Positions 7,923-17,217 of a stretch of DNA of 64,000 nucleotides are shown here, in pieces. This stretch comes from Mesorhizobium sp. Root157 (GTDB lineage: Bacteria; Pseudomonadota; Alphaproteobacteria; Rhizobiales; Rhizobiaceae). Numbering within the stretch: the first letter of the stretch is position 1; each line of letters starts with the position of its first letter. The position numbers were made by a program, and so were the translations under genes. Below the pieces are notes generated by a model. That model saw nothing but the letters and a program-made list of their open reading frames with translations, was not told the DNA's origin and made no database searches. Location: contig NZ_LMGJ01000001.1 of assembly GCF_001427385.1 (NCBI RefSeq), positions 62,001 through 126,000 on the forward strand. The letters run 5' to 3'.

Positions 7923-10900
7923 GTGCTGGGCTGGTTTATCGTCATAGCCGCCATCCTTTACGTGACGATGCTGTTTGCGGTCGCCAGCATCGGGGATCGG
8001 CATGCAGCGCGGCGCGGTCCCATCGCGTCACGCCCGTTCATCTATTCGCTCAGCCTGGCCGTCTACTGCACCTCGTGGACGTTCTTCGGCTCCGTCGGCC
8101 TCGCCTCGGAGCGCGGACTGGAATTCCTCACCATCTATATCGGCCCGATCCTCATCTTCGTTTTCGGCTATCCGTTCCTCAAGCGCATCATCAGGCTGGG
8201 CAAGGCGGAAAAAATCACCTCCATCGCCGACTTCCTGGCGGCGCGCTACGGCAAGAGTTTCGCGGTGGCATCGATCGCCACCATCATCGCCTCCATCGGC
8301 ATCATCCCCTATATCGCGCTGCAATTGCGCTCCATCGCCGGCTCTATCGGCCTGATGGTGTCCTTCTATTCTCCCGACGTCATATCGGACGACTTCGTCT
8401 ACCGGGACGTCGCCTTCCTGGTGGCGTTCCTGCTTGCCGTGTTCGCGGTTCTGTTCGGCACGCGGCACGCCGACGCCACCGAGCATCAGGACGGCCTGGT
8501 GCTCGCCATGGCGGTGGAATCGGTCATCAAGCTCGCGGCATTCATGGCCGTCGGCATTGCCGTCAGCCTGTTCCTGTTCCATCGCCCTGCCAACCTGCTC
8601 GAGGCAATGCGGGCCAATGACATGGTGCAGGCGTCGATGGCCTACCAGACATCGCCGGCGACCTGGATTGTGCTGACGATGCTCGCAGCCTGCGCGGTGG
8701 TGATGCTGCCGCGACAATTCTACATGACCATCGTGGAGAACCGCAGCGAAAAGGAACTGCGCACCGCAAGCTGGCTGTTCCCGCTCTATCTGGTGCTGAT
8801 CAACCTGTTCGTCGTCGGCATCGCCTTCGCCGGGCTGACCGTCGTCGGGAGCCAGGCAAGCGCCGACCTCTACGTGCTGGCCGTGCCGCTGTTCAACGGC
8901 CGCGACGTCATGGCCATGATCGCCTTCATCGGCGGGCTTTCCGCCGCCACGGCGATGGTGATCGTGGAGAGTGTTGCGCTCTCCATCATGATCTCCAACG
9001 ATCTGGTCATTCCGCTGTTCCTGCGCCGGCTGCTGAAGCCGACGCGAGGCGAACGCGAGGACTGGTCGAAGGTCATTCTGGTGATCCGCCGCACCGCCAT
9101 TTTCTGCATCCTGTTCGCCGGCTTCCTCTACTATCTGGAGATGGCCGACAACGTCCGGCTGGTGGCGTTCGGCCTCATCTCGTTCGCCGCCATTGCCCAG
9201 TTTGCCCCGGCCTTCGTCGGCGGCTTGATCTGGCGCGGCGCCAATGCGCGCGGCGCGGCACTCGGCATGCTGGCGGGAATCCTCGTGTGGGCCTATACGC
9301 TGTTCATCCCGTCCGTGCTGCCTCCCGAGACAGCTTTCCTCGTCAATGGCCCGTTCGGCCTTACAGCGCTGAAGCCGCAAGCCCTGTTCGGCACCAGCGG
9401 CGAACCGCTCAATCACGGCGTGCTGTGGAGCCTCGCCGTGAACATCGCCTTTTACGTGCTTGGGTCGCTGTCGCGGGCATCGAAGCCGCGCGAACGCATC
9501 CAGGCGGCGATCTTCGTGCCGCGCGAAGCCAATCCCATGCCCAGCCTGAGGCGGTTCCGCACCAGCGTCACCGTCGACGAAATGAAGGATACCATCTCGC
9601 GCTACCTCGGCGTCGAGCGGACGGAGCGCTCGTTCCAATCGTTCGAGCAGCACGAAGGGCGGGCCATCCCCGGCCATGCGCCGGCCAGCATCGAGACCAT
9701 CCGCTTCGGCGAGCAATTGCTGGCAAGCGCAGTCGGTTCGTCGTCGGCCAGACTGATCCTGTCACTGCTGGTGCAGCGCCACGACCGGTCGGCCAAGGAT
9801 GCGTTCCGCCTGCTCGACGATGCCTCCGACGCCCTGCAGCAGAACCGCGACCTGTTGCAGATCGCGCTGGACCAGATGGAGCAAGGCATCACCGTTTTTG
9901 ACAAGGACCTGCGCCTGACCTGCTGGAACCGGCAGTACCGGCTGCTCTTCGAACTGCCTGACGACATGGGGCAAGTCGGCGTATCGCTTGGCCAGATCCT
10001 CGCTTTTCTCGCCTATCGCGGCGACATCCTGGAGTCCGAGGAAGCAAGCACGCTGGACCGGCTGACCAATTTCGGCGAACCGTGGCAGCTGGAACTCAGG
10101 ATCAGCGGCCGGACCATCGAGTTGCGTTCCAACCCCATGCCCGACGGCGGCATCGTGGCAACCTATGCCGACATAACCCGGCGCGTGCAGGCCGACATCG
10201 CCCTCAAGCGCGCCAATGAAACGCTGGAGCAGCGTGTCGTCAATCGAACCGCCGAACTCATGCTCGTCAACGATGAACTGGCGCAGGCCCAAAAGATCGC
10301 CGAAGAGGCCAACCTCAGCAAGACCCGCTTCCTGGCAGCTGTCGGCCACGACATCCTGCAGCCGCTGAACGCAGCGCGCCTTTATTGTTCTTCACTGATC
10401 GAGAAGGCCGGCAGGGGACCGGCGGGAGACGCTGCCGTCAATATCGAGTCGTCGCTGGAATCGGTGGAAAATATCCTGGGTGCCGTCCTCGACATATCGC
10501 GGCTCGACGCCGGCGCCATGAAACCCGATGAAACGACGTTCAGGCTGGACAGTTTGCTGCAACAGATCGCCACCGATTTCCAGCCGATGGCATCCGCCAA
10601 GAACCTCGAACTGACCATCGTGCCTTCTTCGCTCAGCGTCAGGACAGGCCGCAACCTGTTCAGGCGCCTGATCCAAAACCTCGTTTCGAACGCGATCAAA
10701 TATACACGGCAGGGTCGCGTGCTGGTCGGGGTCCGGCGGCGTGGCGAACTGTTGGAAATTCAGGTCATCGATACGGGCATCGGCATAGCGGGCAACAAGC
10801 TCAACACCGTATTTCGCGAATTCACCCGTCTGGACGAGGGCGTACGCGAAGCGGAAGGACTGGGCCTTGGATTGTCGATCGTCGACCGCATCGCACGCGT

Positions 10901-11414
10901 CCTGCAACTTGAAATCCGCATCTTCTCCAACGAGGGCAAAGGCACCCGTTTCTCGGTGATCCTGCCTGTCGTTGCCGACGTGGAACCGGCGCCGGTGGTT
11001 CCCGACGCGCCGCCGATCCGCTCCGTGGCCTCCCTTGCCGGCCTCAACGTGCTTTGCATCGACAACGACATCCGCATTCTCGAAGGCATGCGCCTCCTGC
11101 TTGAAGGCTGGGGGTGCAATGTCTCTGCCTTCTCCGGCTGGCAGGCCTTCCAGGCCGGACAAGCGGACGCGCCTTTTCCCGATGTCATCCTGGCCGACTA
11201 TCATCTGGACGAGGACAACGGCCTCGATGTCATCGACAAGCTGCGCAAGACCTATGGCGCTGAAATCCCGGCCATGCTCGTCACGGCAGACCGATCGAGC
11301 GAAGTGCGCTCCGCCGCCGAAGCACTCGACGTTTCCGTCATCAACAAGCCGCTCAAGCCAGCGGCCCTTCGAACCATGATGGCGCGCGTGAAGCTGATGG
11401 CAATTGCGGACTAA
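7923..11414 (+). CDS. Hybrid sensor histidine kinase with N-terminal sodium:solute symporter domain
   Basis: A 1163-residue membrane protein read from a GTG. Residues about 1-520 form some 12-13 hydrophobic segments of the sodium:solute symporter (SSS) type. A PAS-like domain follows near 630-750 (MEQGITVFDKDLRLTCWNRQ), then a coiled coil near 755-800. The HisKA domain has phospho-acceptor H809 in AAVGHDILQPLNAARL, and the HATPase has NLVSNAIKYT and GLGLGLSIV. A C-terminal receiver has D1092 in VILADYHLDEDNG. This is the architecture of CbrA/NahK-type kinases, which link transport or sensing of a solute to phosphorelay. The convergent NarL-type regulator at 11480-12136 is a likely partner. 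The ligand is unknown. Confidence 0.9.
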   Translation: MLGWFIVIAAILYVTMLFAVASIGDRHAARRGPIASRPFIYSLSLAVYCTSWTFFGSVGLASERGLEFLTIYIGPILIFVFGYPFLKRIIRLGKAEKITSIADFLAARYGKSFAVASIATIIASIGIIPYIALQLRSIAGSIGLMVSFYSPDVISDDFVYRDVAFLVAFLLAVFAVLFGTRHADATEHQDGLVLAMAVESVIKLAAFMAVGIAVSLFLFHRPANLLEAMRANDMVQASMAYQTSPATWIVLTMLAACAVVMLPRQFYMTIVENRSEKELRTASWLFPLYLVLINLFVVGIAFAGLTVVGSQASADLYVLAVPLFNGRDVMAMIAFIGGLSAATAMVIVESVALSIMISNDLVIPLFLRRLLKPTRGEREDWSKVILVIRRTAIFCILFAGFLYYLEMADNVRLVAFGLISFAAIAQFAPAFVGGLIWRGANARGAALGMLAGILVWAYTLFIPSVLPPETAFLVNGPFGLTALKPQALFGTSGEPLNHGVLWSLAVNIAFYVLGSLSRASKPRERIQAAIFVPREANPMPSLRRFRTSVTVDEMKDTISRYLGVERTERSFQSFEQHEGRAIPGHAPASIETIRFGEQLLASAVGSSSARLILSLLVQRHDRSAKDAFRLLDDASDALQQNRDLLQIALDQMEQGITVFDKDLRLTCWNRQYRLLFELPDDMGQVGVSLGQILAFLAYRGDILESEEASTLDRLTNFGEPWQLELRISGRTIELRSNPMPDGGIVATYADITRRVQADIALKRANETLEQRVVNRTAELMLVNDELAQAQKIAEEANLSKTRFLAAVGHDILQPLNAARLYCSSLIEKAGRGPAGDAAVNIESSLESVENILGAVLDISRLDAGAMKPDETTFRLDSLLQQIATDFQPMASAKNLELTIVPSSLSVRTGRNLFRRLIQNLVSNAIKYTRQGRVLVGVRRRGELLEIQVIDTGIGIAGNKLNTVFREFTRLDEGVREAEGLGLGLSIVDRIARVLQLEIRIFSNEGKGTRFSVILPVVADVEPAPVVPDAPPIRSVASLAGLNVLCIDNDIRILEGMRLLLEGWGCNVSAFSGWQAFQAGQADAPFPDVILADYHLDEDNGLDVIDKLRKTYGAEIPAMLVTADRSSEVRSAAEALDVSVINKPLKPAALRTMMARVKLMAIAD

Positions 11415-11479
11415 ATCAGGGAAATCCGGTCTTCGGCCTATTCCGAGGCTCGAAAGGGGCAGGCAGGGATTGGCTTGCT

Positions 11480-12136
11480 TTATGCCGCCGACAGCGGGTC
11501 CGTGCCTATCTTGGAAAGCTGGATGACCGCCTGGGTGCGGCTGTCCACGCCAAGCTTCTGCAGGATTGCCGACACATGCGCCTTCACCGTCGCTTCCGAG
11601 ACGCTGAGCTCATAGGCGATCTGCTTGTTCAACAAGCCCTCGCCCAGCATGCCGAGCACACGCGTCTGCTGCGGTGTCAGCGTTTGCAGCCGCTTGATGA
11701 GTTCCGAAACCTCCGGATCGCGCTCGACGCCGAGGTCGAGCCCAATGGGTGCAGCGATACCGCCGGCAAGCACGGTCTGCACGGCGTCGCGGATCTCGTC
11801 CATGCTCGCCGACTTGGAAATGAAGCCGGATGCGCCGAGGTCGAGCGCGCGGCGGATCGTCACCGGATCGTCATGCGCCGACACGACGACCATCGGAACG
11901 GAGGGATGAATGCCGCGCAGCGATATCAGCCCGGAAAGACCGCTGGCCCCCGGCATGGACAGATCGAGCAGAACGAGGTCGATGTCCTCATTTGCGACAA
12001 CCAGCGCCTTGGTGCTTTCGAAATCGCCGGCCTCATGAATGGCGGGAGCACTGCCGATACCGGCAATTGCTTCTTTCAACGCACCGCGAAACAAGGGGTG
12101 GTCGTCGGCGATGACGAAAGTGTAACCCACCGGCAA
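11480..12136 (-). CDS. NarL/LuxR-type response regulator
   Basis: A 218-residue two-domain regulator. The receiver has the acidic pair in FVIADDHPLFRGAL and phospho-acceptor Asp in DLVLLDLSMPGASGL. The C-terminal LuxR helix-turn-helix reads TPQQTRVLGMLGEGLLNKQI and SVSEATVKAHVSAILQKLGV. The start is a TTG at 12136 preceded by GGGGAGG at the right spacing. It ends 65 bases from the convergent hybrid kinase and is probably its output regulator, as in related kinase/LuxR-regulator pairs. Its target genes are unknown. Confidence 0.9.
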   Translation of the reverse strand: MPVGYTFVIADDHPLFRGALKEAIAGIGSAPAIHEAGDFESTKALVVANEDIDLVLLDLSMPGASGLSGLISLRGIHPSVPMVVVSAHDDPVTIRRALDLGASGFISKSASMDEIRDAVQTVLAGGIAAPIGLDLGVERDPEVSELIKRLQTLTPQQTRVLGMLGEGLLNKQIAYELSVSEATVKAHVSAILQKLGVDSRTQAVIQLSKIGTDPLSAA

Positions 12137-12316
12137 TGGTCCTCCCCGACCCCTGTGTTTATGCTTCTTTGCAGGGCCAAGCGTCGCGATTATGCGGTGT
12201 AACCCAGCGTTTTCAAGCGCAAAGACAGGTTATATGACTTTCCCAACAGTAATAGTCAAACCAACTATGGTGTGGGGCGGACGGCGGGGCGCCTCCCGGC
12301 CCGCGTCGTCGCAGGG

Positions 12317-12769
12317 TCACTGCAAATCCGCTTGCGTTTTTTGGGGTGCGGGCTTGCCGGTATCGCCCCCGCTGTCCTTTTCCATGTCCTTCACGATGCC
12401 GAGAAACCCCCGCACGAAGCGCTCCATGTAGCTCATCGTCTTGTTGAACTCCTCCTCGGTGGGCAAGTTGGATTCCAGCTTCGCGGCCAGCGAGTTCTCC
12501 AGCTCGGCAACACGCTTGTTGAGGTCCTCGATCGCCCCGTCAAGCCGATCGATTTCGTCCAGGGCGGCAACGTGCTCGTCGGCGGCCATCCGGCAGACGA
12601 GTTGGCCCGACTGCTCCTGGCAGGTCGACATCGCGCCGGTCCGCGTATCCATGCGCACATAGCCGTTGGCGGTCTTTTCCAACTGATAGCGGCTGGCGTC
12701 CTGGGCATGAGCCGACGCGGCTGCGAGCGATGCCAGCAGTGGGGCAACAACGATACAAGCCATACGCAT
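12317..12769 (-). CDS. Exported hypothetical protein with coiled coil
   Basis: About 150 residues. The start at 12769 (MRMACIVVAPLLASLAAAS) has a GGAGG site 5 bases upstream and gives a classical signal peptide cleaved near AHAQD. The mature part carries two cysteines (TCQEQSGQLVCRM), a coiled coil near residues 75-100 (LDEIDRLDGAIEDLNKRVAE), and a charged C-terminus ending in GDTGKPAPQKTQADLQ. I do not recognise a named family. It is likely periplasmic, standing alone and divergent from the DUF952 gene. Confidence 0.8.
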   Translation of the reverse strand: MRMACIVVAPLLASLAAASAHAQDASRYQLEKTANGYVRMDTRTGAMSTCQEQSGQLVCRMAADEHVAALDEIDRLDGAIEDLNKRVAELENSLAAKLESNLPTEEEFNKTMSYMERFVRGFLGIVKDMEKDSGGDTGKPAPQKTQADLQ

Positions 12770-12887
12770 GGTGTCCTCCATCGGCGCATTTTCGGCGAGG
12801 TTGACCGTAGCGGGCGTTTGCGCCGGAAATGGGGATGGCCGTGATCCCGGTCTTCCCTGCGCGCCGGCTTCCAGTTATAGCCCGGCT

Positions 12888-13238
12888 ATGTCTCAGCTCA
12901 TTTACAAGATAGTGCCGAAGGCGCTCTGGCGCGAGGCCGAAGCGGCCGGCAGCTTCACTGGCGCGCCAGTCGATGTCGCAGACGGCTTCATCCATTTCTC
13001 GACGGCCGGCCAGGTCCGGGAAACCGCCGCCAAGCATTTCGCCGGAAAGGACGACCTGCTGATCGCGGCAATCGACGGCAGCCGGCTGGGAGCGGCCCTG
13101 CGCTACGAACCTTCGCGCGGCGGCGCGCTGTTTCCCCATCTTTATGGCCCGCTCCCGCTCGAGGCCGTGGCGTGGGTCCGCCCGCTGCCGCTCGGCGCCG
13201 ACGGCGCGCATGCCTTTCCCCAATTGGAGCAGGAATGA
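12888..13238 (+). CDS. DUF952 family protein
   Basis: A 116-residue soluble protein with the DUF952 pattern: IYKIVPKALWREAEAAGSF near the N-terminus, then DGFIHFSTAGQVRETAAKHF, and a C-terminal FPHLYGPLPLEAV. Its function is not established. The start at 12888 is chosen because homologues begin a few residues before IYK; the open frame extends upstream without family-like sequence. Its TGA overlaps the ATG of pyrD (ATGA), so the two genes form a translationally coupled pair, an arrangement frequent in Rhizobiales. Confidence 0.88.
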   Translation: MSQLIYKIVPKALWREAEAAGSFTGAPVDVADGFIHFSTAGQVRETAAKHFAGKDDLLIAAIDGSRLGAALRYEPSRGGALFPHLYGPLPLEAVAWVRPLPLGADGAHAFPQLEQE

Positions 13239-14311
13239 GCGCACTGGACCTGATAGGCCGCCGGCTGCTGTTCAGCCTCGACCCCGAAACGGCGCACGGC
13301 CTCTCGATCGCGGCCCTGCGCTGCGGCTTGCCTGTCGCGGCCAGACCGCGCACGGATCAGCGGCTACGGGTCGATCTGTGCGGCTTGAGCTTTCCCAACC
13401 CGCTCGGCATGGCGGCGGGATACGACAAGAACGCCGAAATACCCGATGCACTGCTTGGGCTGGGCTTTGGTTTTGCCGAGGTCGGCACCGTCACGCCGCT
13501 GCCGCAACCCGGCAACCCGAAACCGCGCATCTTCCGCCTCGTCGAAGACGAAGCGGTCATCAACCGGCTGGGCTTCAACAATGAAGGCCACGACGCAGCC
13601 GAGAGCCGTCTTGCCGCCCGCAAAGGCCGGTCCGGCATCGTCGGCGTCAATATCGGCGCCAACAAGGACAGCGCCGATCGCATAGCTGACTATGAGCGCG
13701 GCGTGCTGCTCTTTGCAGAACTGGCGTCCTATCTCACCATCAACATCTCTTCGCCCAACACTCCGGGCCTGCGCAACATGCAGGCCCGCGAGCAACTCGC
13801 AGAACTGCTGTCGCGCGTGGTCGCCGCACGCGCCAAGGCTGGCGCACAACCGCCGATCTTCCTCAAGATCGCGCCCGATCTTGTCGAAGCCGAACTGGAG
13901 GACATCGCCGCCGAGGTATCGGCCCACGCGATCGATGGCGTCATCGTCTCCAACACGACGATTGCGCGGCCTCATCTCAAGTCTGCAAGGCTGGCAGCCG
14001 AAGCGGGCGGCCTGTCCGGCAAGGTGCTGTTCGAGCGTTCGACCGTCGTTTTGGCCAGGATGCGCAAATTGCTCGGCCCCAAGCCGGCGATCATCGGCGT
14101 CGGCGGCGTGAACTCGGCTGAAACGGCGCTGGAAAAGATCCGCGCCGGCGCCGATCTCGTCCAGCTCTACACCGGCATGATCTATGCAGGCCCGGCTCTG
14201 CCGGGACACATCGTTTCACGAATGATCGATATGGTCGAACGACAGGGCCTCCGGCACGTCAGCGCATTGCGCGACACGTCACTCGACAAGTGGGCAGCAA
14301 AGCCGCTTTGA
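13235..14311 (+). CDS. pyrD: Dihydroorotate dehydrogenase (quinone), class 2
   Basis: A 358-residue FMN enzyme that oxidises dihydroorotate to orotate in pyrimidine synthesis, delivering electrons to quinone at the inner membrane. The N-terminal membrane-contacting extension (LFSLDPETAHGLSIAALRCG) marks class 2. Other landmarks are NPLGMAAGYDKNAEIPD, NRLGFNNEG, the active-site serine region INISSPNTPGLR, and the C-terminal FMN phosphate site IIGVGGVNSAE. The start at 13235 overlaps the DUF952 stop. It converges with the MATE gene 21 bases downstream. Confidence 0.96.
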   Translation: MSALDLIGRRLLFSLDPETAHGLSIAALRCGLPVAARPRTDQRLRVDLCGLSFPNPLGMAAGYDKNAEIPDALLGLGFGFAEVGTVTPLPQPGNPKPRIFRLVEDEAVINRLGFNNEGHDAAESRLAARKGRSGIVGVNIGANKDSADRIADYERGVLLFAELASYLTINISSPNTPGLRNMQAREQLAELLSRVVAARAKAGAQPPIFLKIAPDLVEAELEDIAAEVSAHAIDGVIVSNTTIARPHLKSARLAAEAGGLSGKVLFERSTVVLARMRKLLGPKPAIIGVGGVNSAETALEKIRAGADLVQLYTGMIYAGPALPGHIVSRMIDMVERQGLRHVSALRDTSLDKWAAKPL

Positions 14312-14332
14312 CCCTTCCTCGAAGGGCAAGCT

Positions 14333-15667
14333 TCAGAACGTGGTTCGAAGCCGCCTTGGCAACATCGCCAGCAAGCTGAAGCCGCGCACCAGAAGAAACA
14401 TATGCAGCGCCGCCCAAAGGCCGTGGTTTCCGTATGGCTGCGCCAGTGCCAGCATCGCGGCGACGAAGACCACAAACGAAAGCAGCATCATGTTGCGCAT
14501 GTCGCGCGACCAGGTCGCACCGATGAAAACGCCGTCCATCTGGAAGGCCAGCACTCCGCTCAGTGCCGTGAGGGCTGCCCATGGCAGGTAGACGTCGGCG
14601 ACTGCCCGAACGTCGAACGAAGTCGTGATCAAAGCGACGAGGTCGGCACCGAACACCAGCAGCACAAGGGAGGCCAAGCCTGAAAGGCCGAAACCCCAAT
14701 AAAGCGTCAAGCGCACGGCTCGACGAAACGAGGTTTCGGCACGCGCGCCGACCGCGCGCCCGGCAAGTTGTTCGGCAGCGCTGGCGAAACCGTCAAGGAA
14801 GTAACCGGCAACCAGGAAGAAGTTCATCAGCACCGCATTCGCAGCAAGCGTGACGGTGCCGAATTGCGCACCCTGCCGGGTGAAGAGGGCGAAAGCTGCA
14901 AGCAGCGAGAACGACCGGATCATGATATCGCGGTTGAGCGACATCATGCGGCTCAGGGCGGCCATGTCGAATATGCGCGCCCTCGCCAGGGGCGGCGACC
15001 TTCGAAAACGGTTGAGAACAATGGCCAGCCCGACGAGCATGGCGGCAAGCTCACCGCAAACGGTGGCCCAGGCGACGCCTGCAACACCCCAGCCGAGTTC
15101 CAGTCCGAGCACGATGCACAGGCAGATGTTGATGCCGTTGAGCACCACCTGAAGCATCAGGCCAAGGCCCCCCTCTCCCCGACCGAGCACATAGCCGAGG
15201 ACGGCATAGTTGACGAGCGAGAACGGCGCGGCAAGCAGGCGGATGCGAATATAGGTGTCCATGGCTTCATTGACGCCCTGCTCCGCGCCCATGAACCATT
15301 GTCCTCCCATCGAAAGGAGCGGAGCGAATGCCGCCAGCGGCACGCCGGCCACAACGGCGATCAGGACGGCGCGCCAGAACACTGCCTGCTCCTCCAGCGC
15401 ATCCCCCCGTCCGAAGGCCTGGGAAACCAGGCCGGTTGTTCCAGAACGCAGGAAGTTGAACGTCGTGAACACGACGTCGAAGACAAGCGCGCCCGCTGCC
15501 AGTCCCCCAAGCAGCGCGGCATCGCCAAACTGCCCGACGACCGCCGTATCGGTCAGCCCCAGGAGCGGCGTGGTCAGATAGGCCAGCGTCATCGGCACGG
15601 CGATGGCCAGCACCGAACGATTGGTTACCGCAAAGGGTCTGGGCGTTGTCGCTGTCGCGTGATCCAA
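14333..15667 (-). CDS. MATE family efflux transporter (DinF-like)
   Basis: About 444 residues with twelve hydrophobic segments and the MATE signature near the N-terminus (MTLAYLTTPLLGLTDTAVVG) and again around residue 260. Transporters of this family export drugs or metabolites using a sodium or proton gradient. The likely start is the TTG at 15667, which gives LDHATATTPRPFAVTNRSVL ahead of the first helix. The first in-frame ATG upstream is at 15736, and starting at the internal ATG would delete half of helix 1. It is convergent with pyrD. The substrate is unknown. Confidence 0.87.
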   Translation of the reverse strand: MDHATATTPRPFAVTNRSVLAIAVPMTLAYLTTPLLGLTDTAVVGQFGDAALLGGLAAGALVFDVVFTTFNFLRSGTTGLVSQAFGRGDALEEQAVFWRAVLIAVVAGVPLAAFAPLLSMGGQWFMGAEQGVNEAMDTYIRIRLLAAPFSLVNYAVLGYVLGRGEGGLGLMLQVVLNGINICLCIVLGLELGWGVAGVAWATVCGELAAMLVGLAIVLNRFRRSPPLARARIFDMAALSRMMSLNRDIMIRSFSLLAAFALFTRQGAQFGTVTLAANAVLMNFFLVAGYFLDGFASAAEQLAGRAVGARAETSFRRAVRLTLYWGFGLSGLASLVLLVFGADLVALITTSFDVRAVADVYLPWAALTALSGVLAFQMDGVFIGATWSRDMRNMMLLSFVVFVAAMLALAQPYGNHGLWAALHMFLLVRGFSLLAMLPRRLRTTF

Positions 15668-15792
15668 ATTGGGTTCCGTCGGTTTCGACGCCAGTGTGCC
15701 TACGCAGGTATGGCCCGAGCGCAGCCGGCGACGCAATCGTCCGTCAAACGGATTGCCGGTTCTGGCTCATTCGGATGCCGGAACCGGGGCTG

Positions 15793-16056
15793 TCATTTCC
15801 GAAAATTGGCGATGCGAAGCAGAATGAAGGCGGGGACGACGATTGCAGCCCCCAACAGGATGTAGCCCAGGAAACGGTCGACGGCGCGGAAGCCCATGTT
15901 CCAGATGTCGAGGAAGAAATTCTGGATGCCGCGCAGAACGTCGTAAGGCGACCAGCCAAAGGCATTCATGACGAGGCCGACCAGGAACGAGACGACCACG
16001 AGCTTGACAATAACCTTTAGCGGCGAGTCGCCTAGAAAGCGGGCCAAAGCGGACAA
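15793..16056 (-). CDS. Small membrane protein, DUF6460-like
   Basis: About 87 residues with two hydrophobic helices (KVIVKLVVVSFLVGLVMNAF and FLGYILLGAAIVVPAFILLR) separated by FGWSPYDVLRGIQNFFLDIW. This pattern is widespread in rhizobia and has no known function. I place the start at the TTG at 16056, because CTCCTT on the plus strand (AAGGAG on the minus strand) lies 6 bases upstream. The open frame continues to an ATG at 16107. It is probably an inner-membrane protein. Confidence 0.75.
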   Translation of the reverse strand: MSALARFLGDSPLKVIVKLVVVSFLVGLVMNAFGWSPYDVLRGIQNFFLDIWNMGFRAVDRFLGYILLGAAIVVPAFILLRIANFRK

Positions 16057-16171
16057 GGCAGTCTCCTTCGATTCCGTTCGAACCCTGAGATACGTGACCG
16101 GCGACAAAGCTTCAAGCGGCTCGGCTTTGCGATTGCCGAAAGCGCTGGCCGCATGCTAACGAGGACGGCGC

Positions 16172-16242
16172 GCGGGTATGATGTAATGGTAGCTTGTCAG
16201 CTTCCCAAGCTGAACGCGCGGGTTCGATTCCCGCTACCCGCT
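16172..16242 (+). tRNA. tRNA-Gly (anticodon CCC)
   Basis: The acceptor stem GCGGGTA (16172-16178) pairs with TACCCGC (16235-16241). The anticodon loop TTCCCAA gives anticodon CCC, and the T-loop is GGTTCGATTCC. A CCA end is encoded at 16243-16245. The gene reads GGG codons. Confidence 0.93.
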
Positions 16243-16342
16243 CCACCGGCCCTTCGACGCTGGCGTTTCCCGCCCGCCCGGCATAGCAAGGCGGTGCCGG
16301 GGCCTTTGGGAAACGCCGCAAGACCCCGAACTGCCGGCCACC

Positions 16343-17119
16343 TCAATAGATGTCGAAGTCGAAATACTTGGCCTGGATCGTCTTGTAGGTGCCGTTGGCA
16401 ACGATCGCATCGATTGCGGCGTTTAGCTTTTCGCGCAACGCATTGTCGTCCAACCTGACCGCGATGCCCGTTTCCGTCTCGGTGCCGGAAACGTCGCCGA
16501 TCATCTTGCAGCAAGCACCGTCGGCCGCGTTCTTCAGCCAATCGGCCAGCACGAACTTGTCTGAAATCACCGCGTCCAGCCGGCCGTTGACGAGGTCCTG
16601 AACGGCCTCTTCCTGCGTCGGATACAGCTTCACATCGGCTCCCGCCTTGGCATAGAAGTCCTCGGCGTAGATGGCTTGGGTGGTGGAAGCCTGCGCACCC
16701 ACCGTCTTGCCAGCCATCGTAGCGGGATCGGTTTGCGTCAACTCGCTATCCTTCAAGGCGGCGAGCGCCAGCGGCGTGGTGTAGTATTTGTTGGTAAAGG
16801 CGACCTGCTTCTTGCGTTCCTCGGTGATCGACATGGAAGCAACGATGGCGTCGAACTTGCCGGCCTGGAGGGCCGGAATGATACCGTCCCAGTCCTGCGT
16901 GACGAACTCGCACTCGGCCTTCATCTGCGCGCAAAGCGCATTGGCGATGTCGATATCGAAGCCGACGAGCTTGCCGTCGGCGGTGATGCTGTTGAACGGC
17001 GGATAAGCGCCTTCCGTGCCGATCTTGATCTTGGCGGCGTCCTCGGCCCATGCCGAAGATGCGGCCATGGCCAATAGCGCGGCTGTCGCGGTGCCCGCGA
17101 TCCACTTGGAAACTCGCAT
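16343..17119 (-). CDS. Polar amino acid ABC transporter, periplasmic binding protein
   Basis: A 258-residue exported protein with a signal peptide (MRVSKWIAGTATAALLAMAA, cleaved near AWAED) and a family 3 solute-binding fold: KIGTEGAYPPFNSITADGKL, VGFDIDIANALCAQMKAECE and DGIIPALQAGKFDAIVASMS. Relatives (ArgT/HisJ/AotJ) bind lysine, arginine, ornithine or histidine in the periplasm and deliver them to a membrane complex. No permease or ATPase gene is adjacent, so this binding protein is an orphan here and must use a transporter encoded elsewhere. Confidence 0.88.
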   Translation of the reverse strand: MRVSKWIAGTATAALLAMAASSAWAEDAAKIKIGTEGAYPPFNSITADGKLVGFDIDIANALCAQMKAECEFVTQDWDGIIPALQAGKFDAIVASMSITEERKKQVAFTNKYYTTPLALAALKDSELTQTDPATMAGKTVGAQASTTQAIYAEDFYAKAGADVKLYPTQEEAVQDLVNGRLDAVISDKFVLADWLKNAADGACCKMIGDVSGTETETGIAVRLDDNALREKLNAAIDAIVANGTYKTIQAKYFDFDIY

Positions 17120-17217
17120 TCTGTGTACCCTCTTGAAGAACCCGGCCGTCGACGGCCGGCGTCAGCCAAGCACGGCGCAGGCCTTGAAACAAGCGGTAAC
17201 GCGACGTTCGGTGGCGC

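Noticed and set aside
8028..9716. 562-codon open frame on the minus strand inside the hybrid kinase gene
   Set aside because: It is antisense to a well-supported SSS/kinase gene and its translation is His/Asp/Arg-rich low-complexity sequence typical of high-GC shadow frames.
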